Positions 34,939 through 44,054 of a DNA stretch of 61,395 nt are shown here, piece after piece. The notes below the pieces were generated by a model. It was given only the letters and a program-made list of their open reading frames with translations, was not told where the DNA came from and did not search any database. This stretch comes from Anaerosalibacter massiliensis (GTDB lineage: Bacteria; Bacillota; Clostridia; Tissierellales; Sporanaerobacteraceae): positions 1 to 61,395 of the forward strand of contig CCEZ01000011.1 in NCBI GenBank assembly GCA_000751555.1, in the 5' to 3' direction. The translations under genes and the position numbers were made by a program. Every line of letters starts with the position of its first letter. The stretch's first letter is position 1.

Positions 34939-36603
34939 ATGAAAATATTTAAATTTATTAAAAAATACATATTTAAGTATAAATTACAATTGTTTATATT
35001 TTTCATACTTAGTATTCTTTCATGGATAATATCAATTTCAATACCTTATATAACCGGTAATTATATAGATTCATTAATATATTCTCAAAATAGTTCTACT
35101 ATATTTAATTTTACTATGAAAATACTTCTCATAGGAATTGTAAGCATAGTGTCATCATTTATAATGAATTATTCTTATGTTAAACTTCAAACAAAATCTG
35201 CTATTGATTTGAACCTTGATGTATTAAATCATATTTTTAAGCTTCCAATACTTTATTTTAAGGACATAGATACTACATATTTGAATCAAAGAGTTAATTC
35301 CGATAGTAATACTTTAGTTTCATTCATATTGAATAATATGTTAGATTCAATAATTAAATCTCTAACCCTTATATTTGTATTTTATATTTCCATTAGAATA
35401 AATAGAAAACTAACTATATTATTGATACCATTTATTCCACTATATTTAGCAATATATTTTATATTTAAAAAACCATTATTTAAATCTGGACATGATTTGA
35501 AAGAGAAGCAAAATAAGTTTTTTTCAAAAATGAACGAGCAATTATACAATATAAAATTGATTAAGTTAAATTCTACTTTTGAGGAATCTGGGGAACAGCT
35601 TAGAGAAAATTTTTCAACAGTGTTAGTATCCCTTTTAAAATATACAAGAATATCATATATTTTTTCAAGTAGTGATTCAATGACTGTGACTATATACCAA
35701 ATAACAATATTTCTATTTGGAGGAATGGAAATAATCAATGGGGGTTTAACTATAGGTCAATTTACTATAATAAATAGCTATTTTTCTATGATTATGGAAT
35801 GTATAAGCTATTATTTAAGTCTAGGAAAATCTTATCAGGATGCCTTAGTTTCTTATAATAGATTGGAAAAAATATTAAATCAATCAAAGGAGGCTAATGG
35901 AGATAAAACATTAGATACTATTGATACAATAATTCTTGAAAATGTTTATTTTTCATATGATTATACGAGGAATATTATAAATGACTTTAACTATGAATTT
36001 AAAAAGGGAAGTATTTATTGTATTACTGGACGAAATGGAACAGGGAAAAGTACATTTATTAATTTAATACTGGGACTTTTCAATGATTATTATAAAGGAA
36101 ATATATATTATAATTCATTGGAATTGAGAAAATTAGATATGTATAGTGTTCGAAAAAGAATTATAGGTATTAGTGAGCAAGAACCTAGACTAATTAATGA
36201 TACAATTAAAAAGAATGTAGTTTATGGTATTAATAAATATAATTATGGTGATATTGAAGAATTATTAAAAAAATTGAACTTTGACTTAAATAAATTTTCA
36301 AAGGGTATAAATACAAGTCTATATGAGGATGCAAATAATATATCTGGAGGTGAAAAATTAAAAATATCTCTTACAAGAACATTTTTAAAAGATCCAGATG
36401 TGATTATATTAGATGAACCTACATCAGTATTAGATATTAATAGTATTGAAAAATTAAAATTTATATTAAATCAGATAAAAGAATATAAAATAATTATTAT
36501 AGTTACTCATAGTAAAGAAATTTTAGATATAGCAGATGAAGTTATTAGTTCAAATGAAATATGCTATAATTTGAATGATAAAATTAATGTATATCAAAGT
36601 TAG
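34939..36603 (+). CDS. ABC exporter (fused membrane and ATPase domains)
   Basis: About 554 residues. Six membrane helices at residues 1-310 are followed by an ATPase with Walker A GRNGTGKSTFI (about 364), Q-loop GISEQEPRL, signature ISGGEKLKIS, Walker B VIILDEPTS and H-loop VTHS. No N-terminal C39 peptidase is present, so it exports without cutting a double-Gly leader. It follows the maturase and lipoprotein genes and is bracketed by the lipoprotein repeats; export of the mature peptide is the likely job. The start is taken at the ATG at 34939; a TTG nine bases upstream is an alternative. Both have weak ribosome sites. Confidence 0.92.
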   Translation: MKIFKFIKKYIFKYKLQLFIFFILSILSWIISISIPYITGNYIDSLIYSQNSSTIFNFTMKILLIGIVSIVSSFIMNYSYVKLQTKSAIDLNLDVLNHIFKLPILYFKDIDTTYLNQRVNSDSNTLVSFILNNMLDSIIKSLTLIFVFYISIRINRKLTILLIPFIPLYLAIYFIFKKPLFKSGHDLKEKQNKFFSKMNEQLYNIKLIKLNSTFEESGEQLRENFSTVLVSLLKYTRISYIFSSSDSMTVTIYQITIFLFGGMEIINGGLTIGQFTIINSYFSMIMECISYYLSLGKSYQDALVSYNRLEKILNQSKEANGDKTLDTIDTIILENVYFSYDYTRNIINDFNYEFKKGSIYCITGRNGTGKSTFINLILGLFNDYYKGNIYYNSLELRKLDMYSVRKRIIGISEQEPRLINDTIKKNVVYGINKYNYGDIEELLKKLNFDLNKFSKGINTSLYEDANNISGGEKLKISLTRTFLKDPDVIILDEPTSVLDINSIEKLKFILNQIKEYKIIIIVTHSKEILDIADEVISSNEICYNLNDKINVYQS

Positions 36604-36698
36604 TTTAAATATATTCAGTGATATGTCAAATTTATATAAAATGTTTAAACATCAATGCTTTTGTATTTGCTAAATACATTATTATATTTCACACTGTG

Positions 36699-37981
36699 TA
36701 TTCAAGTAAGGGGGAGAAAAAATGAACATATGTAGTATAAAGCATAAAAAAATCACATTGATATTTATTTTAATCTTTTTAATTTCAGCGATATTGACGG
36801 GCTGTACTACATATACCGGAAATTCAACTGAAAGATATCTGAATAAATATATTGAGAAGAATCATATAAGTTTAAATTTAAAAGAGAAAGATTATATAAA
36901 AGATTTTAGTATACTAGATAAAGACATAAGAAAACATGATGTTTTTCTAGCAGGAGAGGTACATGGTGTAAAGATGAACTATGATTTGCAGTTAGAATTA
37001 ATTAAATATTTGAATAATAAGGTAGATGTTAGGTACATTTTAGGGGAGTTTGGATATAGTGTTAGTGAACATATAAATAATATTTAGACACAGGGGATGA
37101 AAAGATATTAGAATATGTTGTTAAAAATTCTAAGGGTTCAATATTTGGAAGCAATGATTTTTATGAATTCCTTAAAAAAATACAAGAATATAATACTACT
37201 ATTGCTGAAGATAAAAAAATAAAATTTGTAGGAATTGATTTGGAAACGAAATTATCTTTTGCTGCGGATTATTTGAGTTCAATTATATCAAGCAAAGAAA
37301 AGATAGCTAGTACTCCAGCTTTAATAGAGAGGTTTGAAAAAGAAAAAAATAGTATTAATAGTATTGAAAACCATGACAGATTTGTATATTTATTAAATTT
37401 ATTACAAAAAGATATAGAAGGAAATGTAAGTAAATATAAAGAGTACTTAGGAGATAGATATTTTGATTTTTGTATGGTACTAAATAATATGGTTGTTCCT
37501 ATTTCTACCGAAAAATATTCTTATTTTGAAATTAGAGAGAAAAATATATATGACAGTTTTAAAGAAATATATAATATTTATCAAGATGGTAAATTTTTTG
37601 GTCAATTTGGATATGGACATGTATATCAGGAAGATATTATGGGCCCTTTATATAAAAGTAAGAGACTTGGAATGTATTTAAACGAAGATGATTCACCTTT
37701 TAAAGATAGAGTATTGTCTATAAGCTATGGTTATAAAGATTGTTATAATAATTATTATTATTTATCTAATGAAAATTGTAGGGAAGAAATTACATCAGCA
37801 AATATCAATAATGTAGATATTATTGATATTTGCTGATATAACAATATTTAAACTTAATGGAAAAAAGTCTCCTTTTAAGGATAAGCTTTATTTTGTACTA
37901 AAGGCAGATAAAGGAGTAACAACGGATTATTTTCAATACTTAATAATTATGAAGGATTCACCCGCTCTTACTCCTTTTTAA
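36699..37981 (+). repeat. direct repeat, copy 2 (broken lipoprotein gene with its leader)
   Basis: Second copy of the unit at 33183-34474. Leader, ribosome site and most of the gene are nearly identical by eye, but indels break the frame. The preceding bases differ, which fixes the left boundary at 36699. Confidence 0.9.
36722..37981 (+). pseudogene. frameshifted duplicate of the lipoprotein gene
   Basis: The first 121 codons keep the lipobox (ILTGC) and GEVHG. A one-base loss near 37080 (AATAATATTTAG against AATAAATATTTAG in the first copy) brings in a stop. The old frame is intact from about 37090 to 37825, including FGQFGYGHVYQ. A second deletion after IDII (about 37830) destroys the frame again. 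The end is LTPF-stop. At least two lesions, so it is not functional as one protein, though the short secreted N-terminal piece would still be translated. Confidence 0.93.
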
Positions 37982-38061
37982 AAGAATTAAAATATTATTT
38001 GCTGATAGCCTAGCCAGATAGTGATAAAATAAATATAATATAAAAAAGGAGGAAATATATT

Positions 38062-38583
38062 ATGAGTTCAGATGATAGAAGATCAGAGATTATAAATATA
38101 TTAAATAAACTAGATAAAGCTATAAGTGGTACAGATCTTGCTAAAAAGTTAGGAGTAAGTAGGCAGATAATAGTACAAGATATTGCTATTTTAAGAGCTA
38201 GTGGAGAAGAAATTATAGCTACACCTCAGGGATATATTGTCTTAAAAGATGTAAATGAAAGAAGGTTAATCAAAACTATTGTATGCAAACATTCAACTTA
38301 TGAAGAAATTGAAGATGAATTAAAGACCATTGTAGATATTGGAGGAAAAGTACTAGATGTAATTATTGAACATCCAATATATGGAGAGATTAAGAGTTCT
38401 CTTATGATTAGTTCAAGACTAGATGTAGATGAATTTATAAAAAATTTAAAAGCCACTAATGCCGAACCACTATCTTCTTTAACAGAAGGAGTCCATATTC
38501 ATTCTATAGAAGTAGAAAATGAAGAAAACTTTAAAAAAATTGAAAAGGTATTGGAAGAAAAAAGCTACTTGATAAAAGATTAA
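38062..38583 (+). CDS. niaR: NiaR-type NAD-biosynthesis repressor (HTH_11 plus 3H domain)
   Basis: 173 residues. The winged helix-turn-helix is at 1-60 (IINILNKLDKAISGTDLAKKLGVSRQIIVQDIAILRASG). The 3H domain follows, with its three conserved His: CKHSTYEEIEDEL (about 76), VIIEHPIYGEI (about 104) and LTEGVHIHSIE (about 148). NiaR represses NAD synthesis and niacin uptake genes when nicotinic acid is bound. The gene directly downstream is a membrane permease, so niacin or a precursor is a plausible cargo. AAAGGAGG precedes the ATG. Confidence 0.93.
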   Translation: MSSDDRRSEIINILNKLDKAISGTDLAKKLGVSRQIIVQDIAILRASGEEIIATPQGYIVLKDVNERRLIKTIVCKHSTYEEIEDELKTIVDIGGKVLDVIIEHPIYGEIKSSLMISSRLDVDEFIKNLKATNAEPLSSLTEGVHIHSIEVENEENFKKIEKVLEEKSYLIKD

Positions 38584-38605
38584 TAAAATGATATATTTTG
38601 TATAT

Positions 38606-38628
38606 ATAGGTGACAAGACAACTGTAAT
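38606..38628 (+). promoter_or_regulatory. possible NiaR operator before the permease gene
   Basis: ATAGGTGACAAGACAACTGT has the GGTG...GACA...CTGT arrangement of inverted, GTGTC-rich sites reported for NiaR. It lies 24 bases before the permease start and after niaR. The symmetry is imperfect, so this is a weak call. Confidence 0.3.
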
Positions 38629-38651
38629 AACATTAATGAGGAGTGGCTAAA

Positions 38652-39674
38652 ATGGAAAAAGAATCTAAAGATGGAGTAAAAGAATATTTAATTAAGGTTT
38701 TAAATGGTATGGCACTTGGATTGTTTTCTTCTCTAATCATAGGACTTATAATTAAACAATTAGGAACTCTTTTTAAGATAAATTCTATAATTGAATTTGG
38801 TCAGATAGCTCAGTACATGATGGGACCAGCCATAGGAGCTGGAGTTGCATACAGTATAAATGCTTCTCCCCTTGGAATATTTGCTTCTATCATTACAGGG
38901 GCAATAGGAGCTGGAACTATCCACATTGATGGCGGAGAAACATTAATAGCAGTAGGAGAACCAGTAGGTGCATTTATTGCAGCTTTATTAGGAGCAGAGT
39001 TTTCTAAATTAGTTCAAGGAAGAACTAAGGTAGATATAGTTATAGTGCCCTTAGGAACTATAATTGTAGGAGGCTTTGTAGGTAATTATATTTCACCAAT
39101 AGTAAGTGCTTTTATGATATTTGTTGGAAATATAATAAATATGGCTACAGAACTTCAACCTATTCCTATGGGAATATTAGTATCAGTATTAATGGGTATT
39201 GCCTTAACTCTTCCAATAAGTAGTGCAGCATTGGCTATTTCTCTAGGTCTTAGTGGATTAGCAGCAGGAGCAAGTACTGTAGGATGTGCTGCACAGATGA
39301 TAGGCTTTGCTATTTCTTCTTATAGAGAAAATGGATTTGGAGGGCTTATAGCACAGGGAATAGGAACATCTATGCTCCAGATTCCTAATATAATTAAAAA
39401 CCCTAGAATTTGGATTCCACCAATAATAGCCTCTGCAATACTGGGACCAATATCTACTACTTTATTAAAAATGGAAGGAAATATGATAGGTGCAGGTATG
39501 GGAACTAGTGGACTAGTAGGACAATTTGCAACAATAGATACAATGGGTGCAGGAGTAGGAGTATTTATAAAAATTTTATTGCTCCATTTTATACTTCCAG
39601 GTATAATATCTTTTGTAATATCTGAATGGATGAGGAAAAAAGGATATATTAAAAAAGGGGATATGAAAATATAA
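38652..39674 (+). CDS. PTS EIIC-like permease (PfoR/PTS_EIIC_2 family)
   Basis: About 340 residues, roughly ten membrane segments with repeated Gly/Ala-rich helices (GPAIGAGVAYSINASPLGIFASIITGAIGAG). This is the PTS_EIIC_2 or PfoR type of stand-alone IIC proteins. No EIIA or EIIB gene is nearby and none is fused, so phosphotransfer is unlikely. It lies 68 bases after niaR. Substrate unknown; the link to niaR suggests a pyridine compound. ATG at 38652 after GAGGAG; a GTG nine bases upstream lies in that site. Confidence 0.75.
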   Translation: MEKESKDGVKEYLIKVLNGMALGLFSSLIIGLIIKQLGTLFKINSIIEFGQIAQYMMGPAIGAGVAYSINASPLGIFASIITGAIGAGTIHIDGGETLIAVGEPVGAFIAALLGAEFSKLVQGRTKVDIVIVPLGTIIVGGFVGNYISPIVSAFMIFVGNIINMATELQPIPMGILVSVLMGIALTLPISSAALAISLGLSGLAAGASTVGCAAQMIGFAISSYRENGFGGLIAQGIGTSMLQIPNIIKNPRIWIPPIIASAILGPISTTLLKMEGNMIGAGMGTSGLVGQFATIDTMGAGVGVFIKILLLHFILPGIISFVISEWMRKKGYIKKGDMKI

Positions 39675-39688
39675 CCCCTTTTTTCTTT
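39651..39688 (+). terminator. terminator of the permease gene
   Basis: AAAAAAGGGG pairs with CCCCTTTTTT across a 15-base loop; the stop codon lies inside the loop. Confidence 0.85.
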
Positions 39689-39750
39689 TGGAAAATCTAA
39701 AATTTGTGTATAATGTAAAGTAGAATATATTTATTAGGAGAGTGGAAACT

Positions 39751-40182
39751 TTGTTTGATTTAGATACCTGTGTAGCATTTATAACTAACAAAGCAGCAAA
39801 AAAGATGGCAGATGCATTTAATGAAAGGCTGTCTAAATTAGGTATTACTCGTGTTCAATGGATAGCATTATTTTATTTAGGAAAAGAAGAGGGAATTAGC
39901 CAGAAAGAATTGGGAGAACTTATGGACATTAAAGATTCTACAGTAGCTAGACTTATAGACAGAATGGAAAAGGAAGAATATGTTTATAGGAAAAAAGATT
40001 CTTTAGATAGAAGAATTACAAATATATATTTAACTGAAAAAGGAAAAGAATATAGAAAAGAGTTATTGCCAGAAGGGGAAGAGATGGCAAGAATTTTTGC
40101 TAATGGCATATCAGATGAAGAAATGGATATATTTATAAATGTTGTAAATAAAATGCTGTCTAATATTGGTGAAAAAATTTAA
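39751..40182 (+). CDS. MarR family transcriptional regulator
   Basis: 143 residues. The winged helix lies at about 50-100 with GISQKELGELMDIKDSTVARLIDRMEKEEYV and the wing DSLDRRITNIYLTEKGKEY, the MarR signature. Long N- and C-terminal helices form the dimer. TTG start ten bases after AGGAG; the GTG at 39742 touches that site. Ligand and targets unknown. The AhpD-like gene lies downstream but is separated by a terminator. Confidence 0.92.
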   Translation: MFDLDTCVAFITNKAAKKMADAFNERLSKLGITRVQWIALFYLGKEEGISQKELGELMDIKDSTVARLIDRMEKEEYVYRKKDSLDRRITNIYLTEKGKEYRKELLPEGEEMARIFANGISDEEMDIFINVVNKMLSNIGEKI

Positions 40183-40202
40183 AAAAGGGTTGTCTCTTTG
40201 TG

Positions 40203-40246
40203 AAGTATTTGCTATACTAATAATTAGCATAGCAAATACTTTTTTT
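40203..40246 (+). terminator. terminator of the marR gene
   Basis: AAGTATTTGCTAT and ATAGCAAATACTT form a 13-bp stem followed by a T-run. Confidence 0.9.
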
Positions 40247-40259
40247 AGGGGGTATAAAA

Positions 40260-40613
40260 ATGAAAAACAATCCAAGAGAATTATTAAACGATTTTACTAA
40301 CGGTCTTCAAGAAGCAAGTGAAACTAGTGGTGCTCAAGTAGAAGCTTTTATGAATTTATTAGGCGCATGTTATGAACCTAATGCATTAGATGTAAAGACT
40401 AAGGAGTTAATAAGTGTTGCAGTTGCAGCTTATAATAGATGTGAATATTGTATAGCATTTCATGTATATAAAGCATTAGAATCAGGAGCTAGTAGAAATG
40501 AAATAATGGAAGCGGCAATGGTAGCAGTTGCTTTTGGCGGAGGACCATCAATGGCTTATAGTGTTACATTAGTGAAAGATAGTATTGATGAGTTTGAAAA
40601 GGATTTCCAATAG
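40260..40613 (+). CDS. AhpD-like carboxymuconolactone decarboxylase family protein
   Basis: 117 residues, all-alpha. The redox motif CEYCIAFHVYKALESGASRNEIMEA (CxxC plus His, about residues 61-68) is that of AhpD-like proteins, which use the Cys pair in peroxide or disulfide chemistry, in some species with lipoyl partners. The next gene encodes a lipoyl-domain dihydrolipoyl dehydrogenase, the natural electron donor for an AhpD-type protein, so the two may form a reducing system. GGGGG precedes the ATG. Confidence 0.88.
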   Translation: MKNNPRELLNDFTNGLQEASETSGAQVEAFMNLLGACYEPNALDVKTKELISVAVAAYNRCEYCIAFHVYKALESGASRNEIMEAAMVAVAFGGGPSMAYSVTLVKDSIDEFEKDFQ

Positions 40614-40641
40614 GTTTTAATGGCAATAGGAGGCGATTAAA

Positions 40642-42351
40642 ATTAAAATCCAAATTAAGTTTGAAAATGTACCAGGTGGTTTGAAAAGTGGAAAGGTAGT
40701 TAGGGTATGTAAGAATGTAGGGGATGAAATACATTCTGGAGAACCTTTAGTAGCTGTGGAAGAGAACAAGAAAACTATAGACATATATTCAAATGCAGAA
40801 GGAATTATAAAAGAGATAAATGTAAAAGAAGGAGATAAGGTTAAATTAGGCCAGTTATTAGTTTTAATTGAAGGAGAAATAGTCGAACAAAAAGAAGTTA
40901 AAAAAGAATCTAAAGGTAGTTTCAATTATTTTGAAGGTATAATGTCTCCAATAGAAGAAGAAATAGAAACTAAAGTAACTATAATAGGCTCAGGACCAGG
41001 AGGGTATGTAGCAGCTATTAAACTAGCACAAATGGGTGCTGATGTTGTAATAGTGGAAAAAGATAGTATAGGTGGTACTTGTTTAAATAGAGGATGTATT
41101 CCAACAAAGGCTTTAGTTAGATCGGCAGAAATATATAAGAATATTCAAGATGCAAATAAATATGGATGCTTTTCAAAAGAACATGGAGTAAATATGGACG
41201 AAGTAATTTCTAGAAAAGATAATATAGTAGCTCAATTAACTGGAGGTATTGAACACCTTCTTGGGTCAAATAATGTGAAAATCATAACAGGAGTTGGAGA
41301 AATAGTAGATGAAAATACAGTATTTGTAAAGAGTAAACGTAAAGAAACTACTATAAAAACAGAAGATATAATTATTGCTACAGGTTCTACTGTTTCACGA
41401 CTTCCTATTCCAGGAATTGAATTAGATAATGTTCTAAAAAGCGATGAAGCATTGGAATTAATAAAACTTCCAGAAGAAATTGTGATCATTGGCGGAGGAG
41501 TCATAGGCATGGAATTTGCCTTTATATACAATAGCTTAGGTAGCAAAGTAACTATAGTTGAGTTTATGCCAAATATATTGCCTAGTTTAGATGAAGATGT
41601 ACAAGATACAATTAGAGAAATTGCAGAAGATAGAGGAATAAAGATTTATACAGATTCTAAAGTAGATAGAATTTTAGATGATGAAAACCATAAATGTATA
41701 GTAGAGTTTACCAATGGTGAAAAGAAATTTATATCTACGGAGAAAGTACTGGTTTCCGTTGGTAGACAACCCTATATAGAAGGTTTAAATCTAGAAAAAG
41801 TAAAAGTTGAACTAAATGAAAACAAAAAAGGAGTAAAAGTAGATCATAAGATGAGAACAAATATACCTAATATATATGCTATAGGAGATGCAACAGGACA
41901 GGTACAATTAGCCCATGTAGCCTCAGCACAGGGTATAGTTGCTGCTAAGAATATAATGGGTAAGGAAAGTGTTATAGACTATAGTAACATACCAAGTGCT
42001 ATATTTACTGACCCAGAAATTGCAACTATAGGAATTGATGAAAAAACTGCAGCTAAAGAAAATATAGATGTAGAAATAGGTAAATTTCCATTTATGTCAA
42101 ATGGAAAAGCTCTAACATATGGCTCAACTGAAGGATTTGTAAAGATCATTGTTGAAAAAGATTCTAAAAAAGTTATAGGAGCTGCAATCATAGGTCCAAA
42201 TGCAACAGATTTAATCAATGAAGTATCCATAGCTATTTCTAATGAATTAACAATAGACTATATTATTGATACTATACATCCTCATCCAACAACCTCTGAA
42301 TCTATTTTTGAAGCAGCATTGGCGGCAGAAGGAATGTGTATTCATAACTAA
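40642..42351 (+). CDS. lpdA: dihydrolipoyl dehydrogenase with N-terminal lipoyl domain
   Basis: About 569 residues. The lipoyl domain (1-75) has KIQIKFENVPGG, then GEPLVAVEENKKTIDIYS with the lipoyl-Lys. The flavoprotein starts near 108: GSGPGGYVAAIKLA, the redox pair GGTCLNRGCIPTK, the NAD site IIGGGVIGMEFA and the His-Glu dyad HPHPTTSE. No ATG, GTG or TTG lies between the in-frame stop at 40627 and TTG 40681. That TTG would remove the first lipoyl strands and has no proper ribosome site, whereas AGGAGG ends eight bases before ATT 40642. Initiation at AUU is therefore proposed. It follows the AhpD-like gene. Confidence 0.85.
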   Translation: MKIQIKFENVPGGLKSGKVVRVCKNVGDEIHSGEPLVAVEENKKTIDIYSNAEGIIKEINVKEGDKVKLGQLLVLIEGEIVEQKEVKKESKGSFNYFEGIMSPIEEEIETKVTIIGSGPGGYVAAIKLAQMGADVVIVEKDSIGGTCLNRGCIPTKALVRSAEIYKNIQDANKYGCFSKEHGVNMDEVISRKDNIVAQLTGGIEHLLGSNNVKIITGVGEIVDENTVFVKSKRKETTIKTEDIIIATGSTVSRLPIPGIELDNVLKSDEALELIKLPEEIVIIGGGVIGMEFAFIYNSLGSKVTIVEFMPNILPSLDEDVQDTIREIAEDRGIKIYTDSKVDRILDDENHKCIVEFTNGEKKFISTEKVLVSVGRQPYIEGLNLEKVKVELNENKKGVKVDHKMRTNIPNIYAIGDATGQVQLAHVASAQGIVAAKNIMGKESVIDYSNIPSAIFTDPEIATIGIDEKTAAKENIDVEIGKFPFMSNGKALTYGSTEGFVKIIVEKDSKKVIGAAIIGPNATDLINEVSIAISNELTIDYIIDTIHPHPTTSESIFEAALAAEGMCIHN

Positions 42352-42353
42352 TT

Positions 42354-42382
42354 AAAAACCCTTACAGAAAGTAAGGGTTTTT
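42354..42382 (+). terminator. terminator of the lpdA gene
   Basis: AAAAACCCTTAC and GTAAGGGTTTTT form a 12-bp stem around a five-base loop. Confidence 0.9.
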
Positions 42383-42401
42383 AATTGTAAAAAAATAGTA
42401 C

Positions 42402-42430
42402 TTGAAATAATTTCTTATATGTGGTATAAT
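42402..42430 (+). promoter_or_regulatory. sigma-70-type promoter of the serS T-box transcript
   Basis: TTGAAA, 17 bases, TATAAT. The transcript would start near 42437, just before the T-box stem I. Confidence 0.85.
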
Positions 42431-42436
42431 ATTTCT

Positions 42437-42635
42437 CAAAATTCAATAGTTTGTGTTGATGAGAAATAGTAAGTAATTCTAGTCTCTTAAGAGAGCCAAT
42501 GGTAGGTGAAAATTGGTGGGGCAAATTACTGAATCCAGCTCGGAGCAAATTATTTATACTAAGTGAGCTTTTAGCTAACTAGGGTGGCAACGCGGGTAAC
42601 TCTCGTCCCTAAAGGGATGGAGAGTTTTTTTATTT
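42437..42635 (+). promoter_or_regulatory. T-box riboswitch of serS
   Basis: Stem I runs from about 42460. The antiterminator carries AGGGTGGCAACGCGGG, whose GGTGGC loop pairs with the uncharged tRNA end. The terminator GAGAGTTTTTTT follows the CTCTCGTCCCT...AGGGATGGAGAG stem. The specifier loop reads GAATCCAG, giving codon TCC (Ser), which agrees with serS downstream. Uncharged tRNA-Ser would allow read-through. Confidence 0.93.
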
Positions 42636-42639
42636 CTAA

Positions 42640-43938
<1,299 letters not shown>

Positions 43939-43950
43939 TAAAACAACTAG

Positions 43951-43996
43951 TGACTGTCTTAAAATAATTTTAATTATTTTAGACAGTCATTTTTTA
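43951..43996 (+). terminator. terminator of serS
   Basis: TGACTGTCT pairs with AGACAGTCA, with further A/T pairing inside, followed by six T. Confidence 0.9.
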
Positions 43997-44054
43997 TTAA
44001 TAAAAATTTAGATTTAAAATATAATATAATAATATAGGATTTTGGAGGTTAATT

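Noticed and set aside
31444-36603. Lanthipeptide or lasso peptide locus
   Set aside because: No LanB, LanC, LanM, asparagine-synthetase-like or transglutaminase-like gene is present; the only tailoring enzyme is radical SAM.
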